A program made the position numbers and the translations under genes. Below, one piece after another: positions 9,486 to 18,851 of a stretch of DNA of 64,000 nucleotides (positions are counted from its first letter, which is position 1; the number at the start of each line of letters is the position of its first letter). Location: positions 1,550,001 through 1,614,000 of the forward strand of contig NZ_CP094970.1 of NCBI RefSeq assembly GCF_025790165.1, given 5' to 3'. Source of the stretch: Solicola gregarius (GTDB lineage: Bacteria; Actinomycetota; Actinomycetes; Propionibacteriales; Nocardioidaceae). The notes under the pieces were generated by a model. That model did no database searches and was not told where the DNA came from. It saw only the letters and a list, made by a program, of their open reading frames with translations.

Positions 9486-11006
9486 ATGACGAGGACCACC
9501 AAGGCTGGTGCGGCAAAGTCGAAGCCGGCACGATCCGGTTACCGCTGTACCGAGTGCGGGTGGATCACCCCGAAGTGGGTCGGCCGCTGTGGCGAGTGCC
9601 AGGCGTGGGGCACGGTCGACGAGATCGGCGTCGAGCCCACCGGGCGTACGCAACCCGCGGCCGTTTCGAAGCCCGCACAGCGCATCAGCGAGATCGACGT
9701 CGAGGCATCGGCCTCGGCGCCCTCGGGAGTCGCCGAGCTCGACCGCGTACTCGGGGGTGGCGTGGTGCCGGGAGCGGCCCTGCTCCTTGCCGGTGAGCCG
9801 GGTGTCGGCAAGTCCACGCTGCTTCTCGAGGTCGCCGCACGATGGTCGTCCGCCGGGCGGCGGACCCTCTACGTGTCGGCAGAGGAGTCGGCCGCGCAGG
9901 TACGACTGCGCGCCGACCGCACCAGCGCCGTGCACGACACGCTCTACCTCGCGGCCGAGACCGACCTGTCGGCGGTGCTCACCCACATCGACGAAGTCGA
10001 CCCGAGTCTGCTCATCGTCGACTCCGTGCAGACCGTCGGCTCGACGGCCGTCGAGGGTGTTCCCGGAGGTGTGACCCAGGTACGCGAGGTCGCGGCGACA
10101 CTCGTGCAGATCGCGAAGCGCCGCAACATCGCAACGTTGATCGTCGGCCACGTCACCAAGGACGGAGGCATCGCCGGCCCGCGCGTGCTCGAGCATCTGG
10201 TCGACGTCGTCCTCTCGTTCGACGGCGACCGCAACTCGCGGCTGCGGTTCGTGCGAGCCGTCAAGAACCGCTTCGGACCGATCGACGAGGTCGGCTGCTT
10301 CGACCTGTCCGACGACGGCATCGTCGAGGTGCCCGACCCGACCGGCCTGTTCGTATCGCGACATGCGACTCCCGTTCCCGGCACCTGCGTGACCGTCCCC
10401 CTCGAGGGCCGGCGCCCACTCCTCGCCGAGGTGCAGTCGCTCGTCGTCCAGACGGCCGCCGGCGCCCCCCGGCGTACGACGAGCGGCGTCGACTCCGCAC
10501 GAATGGCCATGATCCAAGCGGTGTTGACGAAACGCTGCGGCGTACCGCTGCAGGGCGTCGACGTCTATGCGGCAACGGTCGGCGGCGCCCGGCTGATCGA
10601 CCCGGCGGCCGACCTCGCCGTCGCGATCGCGATCGCGTCCGCAGCGCGCGAGGAGGCGGTCGCATCCGACCTCGTCGCGATCGGCGAGGTCGGGCTTGCG
10701 GGCGAGGTCCGCCGCGTCGGCGGCATCCACAGCCGACTCCGCGAGGCGGCGCGCATCGGCTTCCGGCACGCGATCGTGCCTGCCGACGTCGGGCCGGCGC
10801 CGGTGTCCGACGCCGTCGACGGCATCACCGTCGTACCCGTCGGCGACGTCGCAGCTGCCCTCGAGCTGCTCGGTCTCGGGCGCCGCCCGGGTACGCCGCG
10901 CACCGACGCCACCAACGGTCGCGCTGTCGCCGCGGCACCGTCGTCAGACGGGCCGCGCGATACGGCGTCCCCAGCACACCCGGGTTGGCCCTTAAACTGG
11001 TCCTGA
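9486..11006 (+). CDS. radA: DNA repair protein RadA (Sms)
   Basis: The 506-residue protein has an N-terminal zinc finger (CTEC at residues 21-24 and CGEC at 35-38), a RecA-like ATPase with Walker A GEPGVGKST near residue 105, the RadA-specific KNRFG motif near residue 258 and a C-terminal Lon-like domain. RadA is a branch-migration helicase that processes recombination intermediates. I chose the ATG of MTRTTKAG; sequence upstream of it in the same frame has no homology character. disA follows after 22 bp with an AGGAG ribosome site, which is the common actinobacterial radA-disA pair. Confidence 0.96.
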   Translation: MTRTTKAGAAKSKPARSGYRCTECGWITPKWVGRCGECQAWGTVDEIGVEPTGRTQPAAVSKPAQRISEIDVEASASAPSGVAELDRVLGGGVVPGAALLLAGEPGVGKSTLLLEVAARWSSAGRRTLYVSAEESAAQVRLRADRTSAVHDTLYLAAETDLSAVLTHIDEVDPSLLIVDSVQTVGSTAVEGVPGGVTQVREVAATLVQIAKRRNIATLIVGHVTKDGGIAGPRVLEHLVDVVLSFDGDRNSRLRFVRAVKNRFGPIDEVGCFDLSDDGIVEVPDPTGLFVSRHATPVPGTCVTVPLEGRRPLLAEVQSLVVQTAAGAPRRTTSGVDSARMAMIQAVLTKRCGVPLQGVDVYAATVGGARLIDPAADLAVAIAIASAAREEAVASDLVAIGEVGLAGEVRRVGGIHSRLREAARIGFRHAIVPADVGPAPVSDAVDGITVVPVGDVAAALELLGLGRRPGTPRTDATNGRAVAAAPSSDGPRDTASPAHPGWPLNWS

Positions 11007-11028
11007 CCTCGACAAGCTGAGGAGCAGC

Positions 11029-12123
11029 GTGGCCATCGACGGATCGTCCAGCAAGACCATCGCGAACTCGCGCATGCGCGCAACCATGGGCAGCATCGCG
11101 CCCGGCACCCCGCTACGCGAGGGCCTCGAGCGGATCCTGCGCGGACGTACAGGCGGCCTCATCGTTCTCGGGCACGACAAGACGATCGAGTCGATCTCGA
11201 CGGGCGGCTTCGAGCTCGACGTGCCGTTCACACCGACCGGCCTTCGCGAGCTCGCGAAGATGGATGGTGCGATCATCCTCGACAAGGACGCCACCCGCAT
11301 TCTGCGTGCCGCCGTCCATCTGATGCCCGACCCGACCATCCACACCGACGAGTCCGGCACCCGGCACCGCACCGCCGATCGGGTCGCCCGACAGACCAAC
11401 CACGCGGTCGTCTCGGTCTCCCAGTCGATGCAGCTGATCGCCGTGTACGTCGGCGAGCACCGCCGGGTGCTCGAGGAGGCCGGCGCCATCCTCGGTCGGG
11501 CGAATCAAGCCCTGGCGACGCTCGAGCGCTACAAGCTTCGCCTCGATGAGGTCTCGGGAGCGCTGTCTGCGTTGGAGATCGAGGACCTCGTCACGGTTCG
11601 TGACGTGTGCTCGGTCGCGCAGCGCCTCGAGATGGTCACCCGGATCGCCGCCGAGATAGAAGACTATGTGCTCGAGCTCGGCAGCGACGGCAGGTTGCTC
11701 TCGCTGCAGCTCGACGAGCTCGTCACCGGTGTCGACCTCGACCGGCAGCTGATCGTGCGCGACTACCTACCCGGCGGCCGCAACTCTCGCAAGCCCGCCG
11801 ATGTGCTCGCCGACCTCTCTCGCGTCGGCGCGGGCGACCTCGTCGACCTGTCGGCCGTCTCCCGCGCACTCGGCCTCGGCTCGGGCGAGCACCTCGACTC
11901 CGCGGTGTCGCCGCGCGGCTACCGGCTGCTTGCGAAGGTGCCACGGCTCCCGTCGCCCGTCGTCGAACGGCTCGTCGACCACTTCGGAACCTTGCAGAAG
12001 CTCCTTGCCGCCGGCATCGAGGACCTGCAGGCGGTCGACGGCGTCGGTGAGCTGCGCGCCCGCAGCGTACGCGAGGGGTTGTCCCGCCTCGCCGAGTCGA
12101 GCATCCTCGAGCGGTACGTGTAG
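11029..12123 (+). CDS. disA: DNA integrity scanning diadenylate cyclase DisA
   Basis: This 364-residue protein starts at GTG behind AGGAGC. The N-terminal DAC domain has both catalytic motifs, DGA (residues 79-81) and RHR (112-114). A helical linker follows, then a C-terminal helix-hairpin-helix domain (VDGVGELRARSVREGL) that binds branched DNA. It makes c-di-AMP from two ATP and is inhibited on recombination intermediates, which fits its place directly downstream of radA. Confidence 0.96.
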   Translation: MAIDGSSSKTIANSRMRATMGSIAPGTPLREGLERILRGRTGGLIVLGHDKTIESISTGGFELDVPFTPTGLRELAKMDGAIILDKDATRILRAAVHLMPDPTIHTDESGTRHRTADRVARQTNHAVVSVSQSMQLIAVYVGEHRRVLEEAGAILGRANQALATLERYKLRLDEVSGALSALEIEDLVTVRDVCSVAQRLEMVTRIAAEIEDYVLELGSDGRLLSLQLDELVTGVDLDRQLIVRDYLPGGRNSRKPADVLADLSRVGAGDLVDLSAVSRALGLGSGEHLDSAVSPRGYRLLAKVPRLPSPVVERLVDHFGTLQKLLAAGIEDLQAVDGVGELRARSVREGLSRLAESSILERYV

Positions 12124-12213
12124 GTCCCCGGCCCGTCCGGCTCAGCGGTAGCCGAGACGTACGCCCTGCCCCGACCCGTCAACGGGCGCGGGAGTACCGC
12201 CGGAGCCAGTACG

Positions 12214-12219
12214 TATAGT
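12214..12219 (+). promoter_or_regulatory. -10 element of a leaderless methyltransferase gene
   Basis: TATAGT ends 6 bases before the ATG at 12226, and no Shine-Dalgarno sequence lies between them. The spacing places the transcription start at or next to the A of ATG, so the mRNA is probably leaderless. I see no clear -35 hexamer. Confidence 0.5.
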
Positions 12220-12225
12220 GTCCGG

Positions 12226-12951
12226 ATGGTTGGGACGACATTGACGAAGACAATTCAAGACATCGACGGTTGGTTCGGGCCCGTCGACCAGATCCTGTTC
12301 GAGTACTTCCTGCGTGACGATGCGCCCGAGGCTCCCGGCGACCTGGTGGAGCTCGGCGCGTACAAGGGCAAGAGCGCGGCGTGGATGGGCGGCTTCCTGC
12401 GCGATGGCGAGACGTTCACCGTCTGCGACCTGTTCGGCGCCGAAGCGGAGGCTTCGGCCAACGCGGTTGAGAACCAGAAGTCGTACGCCACCCTCGACCG
12501 TGTCGCATTCGAGGAGAACTACCGCGCCGTACGTGGCGACCTTCCCGTGGTGATCCAGGGGCTCTCGTCGTCGATCCTCGAGCACGTGTCCGCGGACAGC
12601 GCGAGGTTCGTGCATGTGGACGCCTCGCACCTTTACCCGCACGTGCTCGTCGACCTCGAGTCCGCGGAGACGATGCTCAAGCCGGGTGGCGTCGTTGCAT
12701 TCGACGACTACCGCAGCGCACACACCCCCGGCGTCGCCGCAGTCGTCTGGGGTGCCATCGCCACCGGGCGCTTGCACCCCATCTGCATGACGCGGGCGAA
12801 GATGTACGGCGTGTTCGGTGACCCGACCGAGCATGCGAGCCGCCTACGCGACTGGCTCGCAACCCATGATGACGCTCCCGCCTGGGTCGAGAACGAGATC
12901 GACGGGCGAGACATCGTGCGGTTCAAACCCCTGCGCCGAACGAAGAAGTAG
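12226..12951 (+). CDS. Class I SAM-dependent methyltransferase
   Basis: This 241-residue protein has SAM motif I as LVELGAYKGKSAAWM (about residues 40-54), an acidic post-I strand TVCDLFG and the late strand LKPGGVVAFDDY. It resembles TylF/Methyltransf_24 O-methyltransferases, which modify sugars or small metabolites. The target is not identifiable; nearby glycosyltransferase-like and sulfotransferase genes make a glycan plausible, as an inference only. It is convergent with the membrane protein gene downstream, with 21 bp between the stops. Confidence 0.8.
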   Translation: MVGTTLTKTIQDIDGWFGPVDQILFEYFLRDDAPEAPGDLVELGAYKGKSAAWMGGFLRDGETFTVCDLFGAEAEASANAVENQKSYATLDRVAFEENYRAVRGDLPVVIQGLSSSILEHVSADSARFVHVDASHLYPHVLVDLESAETMLKPGGVVAFDDYRSAHTPGVAAVVWGAIATGRLHPICMTRAKMYGVFGDPTEHASRLRDWLATHDDAPAWVENEIDGRDIVRFKPLRRTKK

Positions 12952-12972
12952 CCGCGCCCCACGCCGCTCGGG

Positions 12973-14553
12973 CTATCGTCGGTGCCGTTTGCCGCCCGCG
13001 CGCCTGACCAACGTGACGACCCGGTGCCCCACCGAGCGATCGACGTACCAGACCCAACCGGGTGCGGAGCCGACACGCACGTAGTCTCGCTCGACGGTGT
13101 CGGCGAGCCACTGCGGTATGTACCCACTGACGGTGATCAGGGTGGGCGGATCTTGCTCGACGTCCTCGGCGAGCCCCTCGAGTCCGCCGGGCCACGTGTC
13201 TTCGATGTACTCGAGCAGATCCGGTTTGAAGATCTGGTAGGGGATCGCGTTCGTCTTACCGGACAGTACGAGCGCCTGCGGCGAGTTGATCGACAGGATG
13301 GTCGCGTCGTCGGGTAGATGTCGCAGCTTGGCCCGCACGGCCGCCCGCTGGTCAACGAGCATATGATGCCGATCGCTGACCGCGTACGACGTCGCCATCA
13401 CCAGGGCGAGGAGCACCCAGGCGAGTGCGGCCGCACGCAACCAGCGAAGCGAGAGCACCTCGGTGACCGCGTCCGCGATCACCCCGACGCCGAACGCCGC
13501 GGTCGGCAACAGCAGCATCGCGTCGGGCCAGGAGTCGTACTCCCGCACCGTCCAGACCAGAGCGACGGCGGTCGCCGCGCCGAGCGCCGCCAACGGGACG
13601 GCGTTCGGATGGCCGCGGCGGTACCGTCGGCTGAACGCGAACGCCGTCACGGTGAGGATCGCGACGATGCCGACCAGCAGGACCCAGACCGATGCTCGGT
13701 AGCCGGCTGCCAGATCGTCCCAGTTGGCCGCGACGTTGGCGGTGAACGGGTCCGACGACGTGTACTCGAGGTTGACCAGGAAGAACGCCTCGACGAAGTC
13801 CCCGGCGGCGCCGACCACCAAGAAGTAGAGGACGAAGACCGCGAGGGTCGCAACTCCGCCCACGACCGTACGTACGATCGCCGCGAGGCGCTGCCCAGGG
13901 CCTGCGGCAATCGCAAGGACGAGGATCGCAGCCGCGCCGGCAGGAAGGGCGATCTGCAGAGCGAGCGTCGCGAGAGCCAGCATCGCTCCGGCCCAGATCC
14001 ACCGGTGCCGATGCGCGGCCCAGAACGCGAGCAGCAGGAACAGGATCATCGGCGTCTTCTCGCGCGGGCCGTTGGAGGCGTTCTCGATGATGCCCGCGAA
14101 ACTGAGGAACGCCGCGGCCGTGGACAACGCCGCGAGCGGCGATCCGAACAGGTCACGTGCGAACAGGTAGATGACGCACACGCACGCGACACTGATCAAC
14201 ATGAAGAGCACGCGGATCGCGTTGAGCTCGTCGACTCCGAACAGGCGCGCGCCGCCGACACCGATGCCCGGGATGATGTGGGCGAGTGGCCCCGCACGAT
14301 TGAAGACGCCCTCGTACGGCGGCACCCCGTCGGCGAACTGCTGGCCGGCGTAGCTGTACAGCCCGCGATCTCGGCTGAGACCTCCGTCGATGCCATGCAG
14401 CGAATAGACCAGCAGCGAGATGCCACCCACGACGATGACCAACGGGTCGATACGTGACGGTGCCTCGCGCAGCGCGTCGACGACGCGATGCCATGACCAT
14501 GCGCGGTTCTGCACGTGCCCCTCCGGACTCGGTGGGACCTGGATGGTCAACAT
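12973..14553 (-). CDS. Polytopic membrane protein, GT-C glycosyltransferase-like
   Basis: This 526-residue protein has a short cytoplasmic N terminus and about ten or more membrane segments, then a soluble C-terminal domain of about 120 residues. The first extracytoplasmic loop contains GGLSRDRGLYSYAGQQFADG followed by PPYEGVF. This acidic/arginine loop after the first helix is characteristic of GT-C enzymes that use polyprenyl-phosphate sugars (ArnT/PMT-like). It probably transfers a sugar on the outer face of the membrane. The donor and acceptor cannot be read. Its start is about 60 bp from the repeat-tailed membrane protein gene on the same strand. Confidence 0.7.
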   Translation of the reverse strand: MLTIQVPPSPEGHVQNRAWSWHRVVDALREAPSRIDPLVIVVGGISLLVYSLHGIDGGLSRDRGLYSYAGQQFADGVPPYEGVFNRAGPLAHIIPGIGVGGARLFGVDELNAIRVLFMLISVACVCVIYLFARDLFGSPLAALSTAAAFLSFAGIIENASNGPREKTPMILFLLLAFWAAHRHRWIWAGAMLALATLALQIALPAGAAAILVLAIAAGPGQRLAAIVRTVVGGVATLAVFVLYFLVVGAAGDFVEAFFLVNLEYTSSDPFTANVAANWDDLAAGYRASVWVLLVGIVAILTVTAFAFSRRYRRGHPNAVPLAALGAATAVALVWTVREYDSWPDAMLLLPTAAFGVGVIADAVTEVLSLRWLRAAALAWVLLALVMATSYAVSDRHHMLVDQRAAVRAKLRHLPDDATILSINSPQALVLSGKTNAIPYQIFKPDLLEYIEDTWPGGLEGLAEDVEQDPPTLITVSGYIPQWLADTVERDYVRVGSAPGWVWYVDRSVGHRVVTLVRRAGGKRHRR

Positions 14554-14616
14554 AGCAACCGGTGGCCGTCGAGGCCGGCATTTGCGTCCGGTCCCGGCAG
14601 CAGGGATCGGCGTGTG

Positions 14617-15471
14617 TCACTCGGCGGCGTTGTCGGCCTGGTTCGGTGGATCCGACTCGTCACGTCCGGGCTTCTCGTCGTTCTTGTCGGACTCGTCGTT
14701 CTTGTCGGACTCGTCGTTCTTGTCGGACTCGTCGTTCTTGTCGGACTCGTCGTTCTTGTCCGACTCGTCGTTCTTGTCCGACTCGTCCTCGCGTTCCGGC
14801 TCGGCCAGGCTGATGTCCGCCTTCGAGGGTTCGCCGCCGAGCAGCGCCGCCTGGATCTCGTAGTCGCCCGGTGCCGCGAAGTCGGCGCTTTCGCCGCAGG
14901 TACGCCCGCTCGCGCGACCCGACCATGCCGCATCGACATAGGTGAGCCACCCGGGTTCCAGCCGTACGCGGCTCGAACCGAAGAGATCGTCGCAGCGGGT
15001 CGACTCCCATACGACGTCGGATCCGTCGGAGATCGAGACGAGCGGCTCGTGATCCTCGATCGACAGCATGCACGGCGCGTCGGCAGTGGTCGTGAACGCG
15101 AGCCGCACACGTACCGCGCCGCCCGCTGCGGAGTCCGCCGCAACCGACGGCGTGACCGTCACCGACGCCGGGTCGCACGCGGCCCCGCCGCCCAGCGTCA
15201 CGGCGACGTTGCGCTCGCCCGCGACCGCATCGTCGGACCCGTGGTGCCGCTTCTTCCGCTTCTTCGGCTTGTCGGCCGCGTCGTCGTCCGGCTCTGCGGT
15301 GGGCTGGGTGTCGCCCGCCCCGGCCGCCGGCGGGTCATCGTCGCCGCCACCCCCACCGAGCACCTTGACCAGGCCCGCTGCGACCAGGAGCACGACGGCG
15401 AGAAGGATCAGCCTGCGTCGCCAGTAGACGCTCGGCGGCGCTCCCCCGGTCGGCCGTACGATCCCGCTCAT
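14617..15471 (-). CDS. Membrane-anchored protein with acidic hexapeptide-repeat tail
   Basis: This 284-residue protein has one N-terminal membrane segment (after YWRRR, about residues 17-38), an Asp/Pro/Ala-rich linker with a KPKKRKKRHH cluster, then a beta-rich extracellular domain with four cysteines (ACDPAS, APCMLS, TRCDDL and RTCGES) that could form two disulfides. It ends in six tandem copies of DESDKN. The domain resembles small DUF4232-like exported domains, but I do not claim membership. I chose the ATG of MSGIVRPT, which has a GGTGGGG stretch upstream. The alternating acidic/lysine tail is hydrophilic and likely disordered. Confidence 0.7.
   Translation of the reverse strand: MSGIVRPTGGAPPSVYWRRRLILLAVVLLVAAGLVKVLGGGGGDDDPPAAGAGDTQPTAEPDDDAADKPKKRKKRHHGSDDAVAGERNVAVTLGGGAACDPASVTVTPSVAADSAAGGAVRVRLAFTTTADAPCMLSIEDHEPLVSISDGSDVVWESTRCDDLFGSSRVRLEPGWLTYVDAAWSGRASGRTCGESADFAAPGDYEIQAALLGGEPSKADISLAEPEREDESDKNDESDKNDESDKNDESDKNDESDKNDESDKNDEKPGRDESDPPNQADNAAE
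14681..14788. repeat. Six tandem 18-bp repeats coding DESDKN
   Basis: Six head-to-tail copies of an 18-bp unit occur (plus-strand unit TTCTTGTCSGACTCGTCS). The first four are identical and the last two share one G-to-C change. Each unit is exactly six codons, so copy-number change keeps the frame of the membrane protein gene it lies in. This points to recent slippage expansion. Confidence 0.95.
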
Positions 15472-15553
15472 AGCGCCCCACCGTAACCAGCCGCGCCGTC
15501 GCGATCGGCCTGCCACACCGGGCGGCCACCCGCCGTGTCAGGATCGACTCTCG

Positions 15554-16456
15554 ATGGAACCTCCGACCTTGCCGACCGACGCCGACGTGGCGGCGCTGCA
15601 CGCCGCGTGCCTCGACTGGTACGGCCAGAACGCACGTGACCTGCCGTGGCGGCGCACGTACGCGACGCCGTGGCACGTGATGGTCTCCGAGTTCATGCTG
15701 CAGCAGACGCCGGTCGTGCGGGTACTTCCGATGTACGAGGCGTGGGTCGAGCGGTGGCCCCGACCGGCCGACCTGGCCGCCGAGCCGGTGGGCGAGGCGA
15801 TCCGGGCGTGGGGACGGCTCGGCTACCCCCGGCGCGCCATGCGGCTGCACGAATGCGCACGCGCGATCGTCGAGCGGCACGGCGGCGAGGTACCCGAGGA
15901 CCGCGATCAGCTGCGGGCCCTCCCGGGTGTCGGCGAGTACACATCCGCCGCGATCGCGGCGTTCGCGTACGGCCGCCGGCACGCGGTGCTCGACACGAAC
16001 GTACGACGCGTACTGTCGCGGGCCATCACGGGCAACGAGCACCCGCCCCGCACCCTCACCCGACCCGAGCGTGTGCTGGCCGAACGGCTGCTGCCCGCAT
16101 CGCCACCGGTTGCCGCACGTTGGAGCGTGGCCGTGATGGAGCTCGGCGCCCTCCGCTGCTCGGCGACTGCGCCGGACTGCGACCGGTGCCCGCTGCGTAC
16201 ACACTGTGCCTGGCGTCGTACTGGCTACCCCGCCCATGACGGTCCGCCGCGGCGCGCCCAGGCGTACGCCGGCACCGACCGTCAATGCCGCGGCCGCCTC
16301 CTCGGCGTCCTCCGAGACTCCGACGGGCCGGTCGCCGGGAGTGAGCTACGGCGCGCATGGGACGACCATGCCCAGCGCGAGCGCGCACTCGACTCCCTCG
16401 TCGCCGACGGCCTGGTCGAACCGCTGGACGGCGACGGGTTCCGGCTACCTCGCTGA
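15554..16456 (+). CDS. mutY: A/G-specific adenine glycosylase MutY
   Basis: This 300-residue base-excision enzyme removes A opposite 8-oxoG. Visible features are the catalytic glutamate in SEFMLQQTPV (about residue 43), the helix-hairpin-helix LPGVGEYTSAAI with the catalytic aspartate in LDTNVRR, and the 4Fe-4S loop C-X6-C-X2-C-X5-C (CSATAPDCDRCPLRTHC, about residues 198-214). The protein ends soon after the cluster and lacks the C-terminal NUDIX-like 8-oxoG recognition domain, as is usual for short actinobacterial MutY. It is convergent with the sulfotransferase array, with 10 bp between the stops. Confidence 0.93.
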   Translation: MEPPTLPTDADVAALHAACLDWYGQNARDLPWRRTYATPWHVMVSEFMLQQTPVVRVLPMYEAWVERWPRPADLAAEPVGEAIRAWGRLGYPRRAMRLHECARAIVERHGGEVPEDRDQLRALPGVGEYTSAAIAAFAYGRRHAVLDTNVRRVLSRAITGNEHPPRTLTRPERVLAERLLPASPPVAARWSVAVMELGALRCSATAPDCDRCPLRTHCAWRRTGYPAHDGPPRRAQAYAGTDRQCRGRLLGVLRDSDGPVAGSELRRAWDDHAQRERALDSLVADGLVEPLDGDGFRLPR

Positions 16457-16466
16457 GCGTGCCGCC

Positions 16467-17672
16467 TCACTTTCGCCGGACCCGGCGGACCACCCGAGAA
16501 CGAACCTCCGCGAGCAGCTCGCGCGAGGTCGTACCCGCGACCGTCCTGGGACCGTGCGCGTCGCTGGCTCGCTCTGCCTTCACCGCCCGCTTCGCCGCGG
16601 CGCTCTCGCTGCTCGCCAGACGTCTCTCGCCCGCGTCGATCGCCGCCGCGATCGCCTCGGCGGCGGTGTCGGTGCTGATCCGCACCTCGGGCAGATCCTC
16701 CGCTTCGCGCGCCGAGGGCGTTGCACACAGGGTTTCGGGATCCCCGATGACCCGCACACCCAAGGAACGAACGATATCGGCCCGCTCCTGGTTCAGCTCT
16801 GCGGAGCGCTCGGCCGCCCATGCCGGCAGCTCGATGCGGCTGTCATCGGGATCTCGAGGCCGGCGCATCATCGTCTCCGTGACGCCGAACCTCATCACCT
16901 GCCGGAATAGGTCAGCGTCCCAGCCGGCCTTCTTGCCGAGCGCATGCAGTCGGCGCACCATCTCGATCTCGTTGAGGCTCATCGATCGGTTGGCACGGTC
17001 TTCGGGGAGCCGAAGGTACCCGGCGGGTAGATCGAGGAAGCGCTCGAACAGCCGCGGCAGCAGCAGGTGATCCGACTCGTCGGCGATGATCAGCGTGACC
17101 TTGTCGGCCCCGGCGGCACTGACCCATCGATCCATCACGTCGGCAAGGTCGTGGTGCCGCCAGAACCCGCGCCAGTGGCCGTTCTCCGGATTCGGCTCGC
17201 CCAGCGCGATCCGCAGCCATTCGTCGTACGGAACCGTCAGCCCGGCCTGGACCCGTTGCTGCCAATGCGAGCTCAGCAACTTGTCGACCCGGCGAACCGT
17301 GTGCACGACGTGGATCCGTTCGCCGCCGAGCCCGTCGACGATCGTCTGCACGGCGTCGGCATAACCGTCCGCGAACGACTCATTGCTCACCACGACCCGC
17401 TGGTCACCCGCGGCGGCAACCTCGTCGACGAGCGCCTGCCAGTCGGCCATCGTCGGCTGCTCCCGCCGCCCACGAGGTACGCCCGCACCGATCACGGCCC
17501 AACCAGCCGCGCGTGGCCGATATCCCTTGCCCGGAAAGACGATCCCGTGCTCGCGCAGATCGGCGCGCCGCTTGAACAATGCGAGCTGGATCGCGGTCGT
17601 GCCGGTCTTCGGCGGGCCGATGTGAACCAGGCGGGTGCCCTCGGGAACGGCAAGGTCGTCGGAATCGGTCAT
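16467..17672 (-). CDS. Sulfotransferase family protein
   Basis: This 401-residue protein has the PAPS 5'-phosphosulfate loop HIGPPKTGTTAIQLALFKRR near residue 16 and IHVVHTVRRVDKLLSSHW as the 3'-phosphate site near residue 130. The ATG follows GAGAGGG. The C-terminal 60 residues are basic and Ala/Arg-rich, and the family core ends before them. It is the last gene of four same-strand sulfotransferase genes. The relatively large spacers (about 70-100 bp) argue against tight translational coupling. Confidence 0.8.
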   Translation of the reverse strand: MTDSDDLAVPEGTRLVHIGPPKTGTTAIQLALFKRRADLREHGIVFPGKGYRPRAAGWAVIGAGVPRGRREQPTMADWQALVDEVAAAGDQRVVVSNESFADGYADAVQTIVDGLGGERIHVVHTVRRVDKLLSSHWQQRVQAGLTVPYDEWLRIALGEPNPENGHWRGFWRHHDLADVMDRWVSAAGADKVTLIIADESDHLLLPRLFERFLDLPAGYLRLPEDRANRSMSLNEIEMVRRLHALGKKAGWDADLFRQVMRFGVTETMMRRPRDPDDSRIELPAWAAERSAELNQERADIVRSLGVRVIGDPETLCATPSAREAEDLPEVRISTDTAAEAIAAAIDAGERRLASSESAAAKRAVKAERASDAHGPRTVAGTTSRELLAEVRSRVVRRVRRK

Positions 17673-17770
17673 CGGGCCCTCTCGAATCGGTGCGTACGTC
17701 GCGACAGCATACGAGACGCGTACGTATCCGGAGCAGGTTATGTGCAGGCCGCTGTCGCGACGGAGTCACG

Positions 17771-18751
17771 TCAGGCAGACGGCTCGTCCGACTTCGCCGC
17801 GCGCTCGGTACGTCGGCGGGTGTCGACTCGCATCCGCCACACGTCGTGCCGGCTCAACGCCTGTGCGTCGGCATGCAGCGTGGCGTAGTCGGCGGCGACC
17901 TGATCGACCGCGTCGATCGCCTGAGGGGAGTCCGCGCCTTCGGTTGCCAGCCGGGACAACGCCTGCCAGGCACGCTCCCCGACGTCGCGAAGGGAGTCCG
18001 GGATGTCGACGTCGTCCCAGTCGACCCTGATCCGGCGCAGGCTCGGGTCGATGAACTCGTCGACCGGGTGTGGGTCGACGTCGGGCGCGGGGTCGTAGTC
18101 GAGGTCGAGTGCGGCACCCACGCGAGTGATCGTCTGCCTCCAGTCGGCCACCAGGTCGGTGTAGGGCACGAACGCCCGCGCCGAGCCACGGCTCGCCCGC
18201 TCGGCACCGAGTGCGCCGTTGATCCAACCGCCGATCCGGGCGATGTTGTTCGCACGCTGCTCGGAAACGGGTTGATCCTCGCCGTAATACGTCTGCCGGC
18301 TGGTCGACACCTCGGCCGGATGCCGGAGCATCGTCACGAAGCCTGGCGCGATGCCGAACTCGCCGGCGGTCTCGACCCACAGACGTGGGAACCAACTGGA
18401 GCGGGGATCCTTGATGACCAGCTGCGAGCCCTGGTTCTCGAGCACGTCGCCCAGCCACCCCCGCAGCTTCGCTCGTACTCCGGGCTTCGCAGCCGTCCGC
18501 TCCGCGCGTGCACGGGCGTCCGGGGACAGATCGAGGTTCCGTACGGCTGCGCGCACCAGCAGCCGGTTGTGGAAGTCGACGACCCAGCGCGGCTCGTAGA
18601 ACCCGGCCGGATTCGTTGCGTTCGGCTTGACCACCGGTTCGGGTACGTGCAGGCCCAGCCGGGCCAAGGTGCCCGCGAACGAACTCGTACCGCTTCGCCC
18701 CGGACCCGCCACGATGACGATTCGGCCGGTCCGGGTGGAGTCTGCTGCCAC
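17771..18751 (-). CDS. Sulfotransferase-like protein, tandem paralog 1
   Basis: This 326-residue protein starts at GTG behind GAGGAAG. It opens with the nucleotide-binding loop IVIVAGPGRSGTSSFAG (about residues 10-26), followed by LGLHVPEP and FYEPRWVVDFHN. It is clearly paralogous to the next gene upstream, which has TGTGRSGTSTIAG, LGMHVPGP and FFESKWVIEFHN at the same positions. Both keep the later motif MLRHPAEV/A. The GRSGTS form of the loop is found in sulfotransferases of glycolipids and in some kinases of similar fold, so sulfotransferase is the best reading rather than a certainty. Confidence 0.75.
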   Translation of the reverse strand: MAADSTRTGRIVIVAGPGRSGTSSFAGTLARLGLHVPEPVVKPNATNPAGFYEPRWVVDFHNRLLVRAAVRNLDLSPDARARAERTAAKPGVRAKLRGWLGDVLENQGSQLVIKDPRSSWFPRLWVETAGEFGIAPGFVTMLRHPAEVSTSRQTYYGEDQPVSEQRANNIARIGGWINGALGAERASRGSARAFVPYTDLVADWRQTITRVGAALDLDYDPAPDVDPHPVDEFIDPSLRRIRVDWDDVDIPDSLRDVGERAWQALSRLATEGADSPQAIDAVDQVAADYATLHADAQALSRHDVWRMRVDTRRRTERAAKSDEPSA

Positions 18752-18851
18752 GGTGCTTCCTCGCTCGCCGTTGGGTGAATTCGGGCATCTGTCCGGGCGC
18801 GCTCGCGCGCCCTGCGAAACGGCACGATGGCGCGGCCGTCTCGGGCGGGGC

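Noticed and set aside
14681-14788. CRISPR-like array
   Set aside because: The repeats are head-to-tail without spacers, in frame, and encode a peptide repeat. There are no cas genes in the window.
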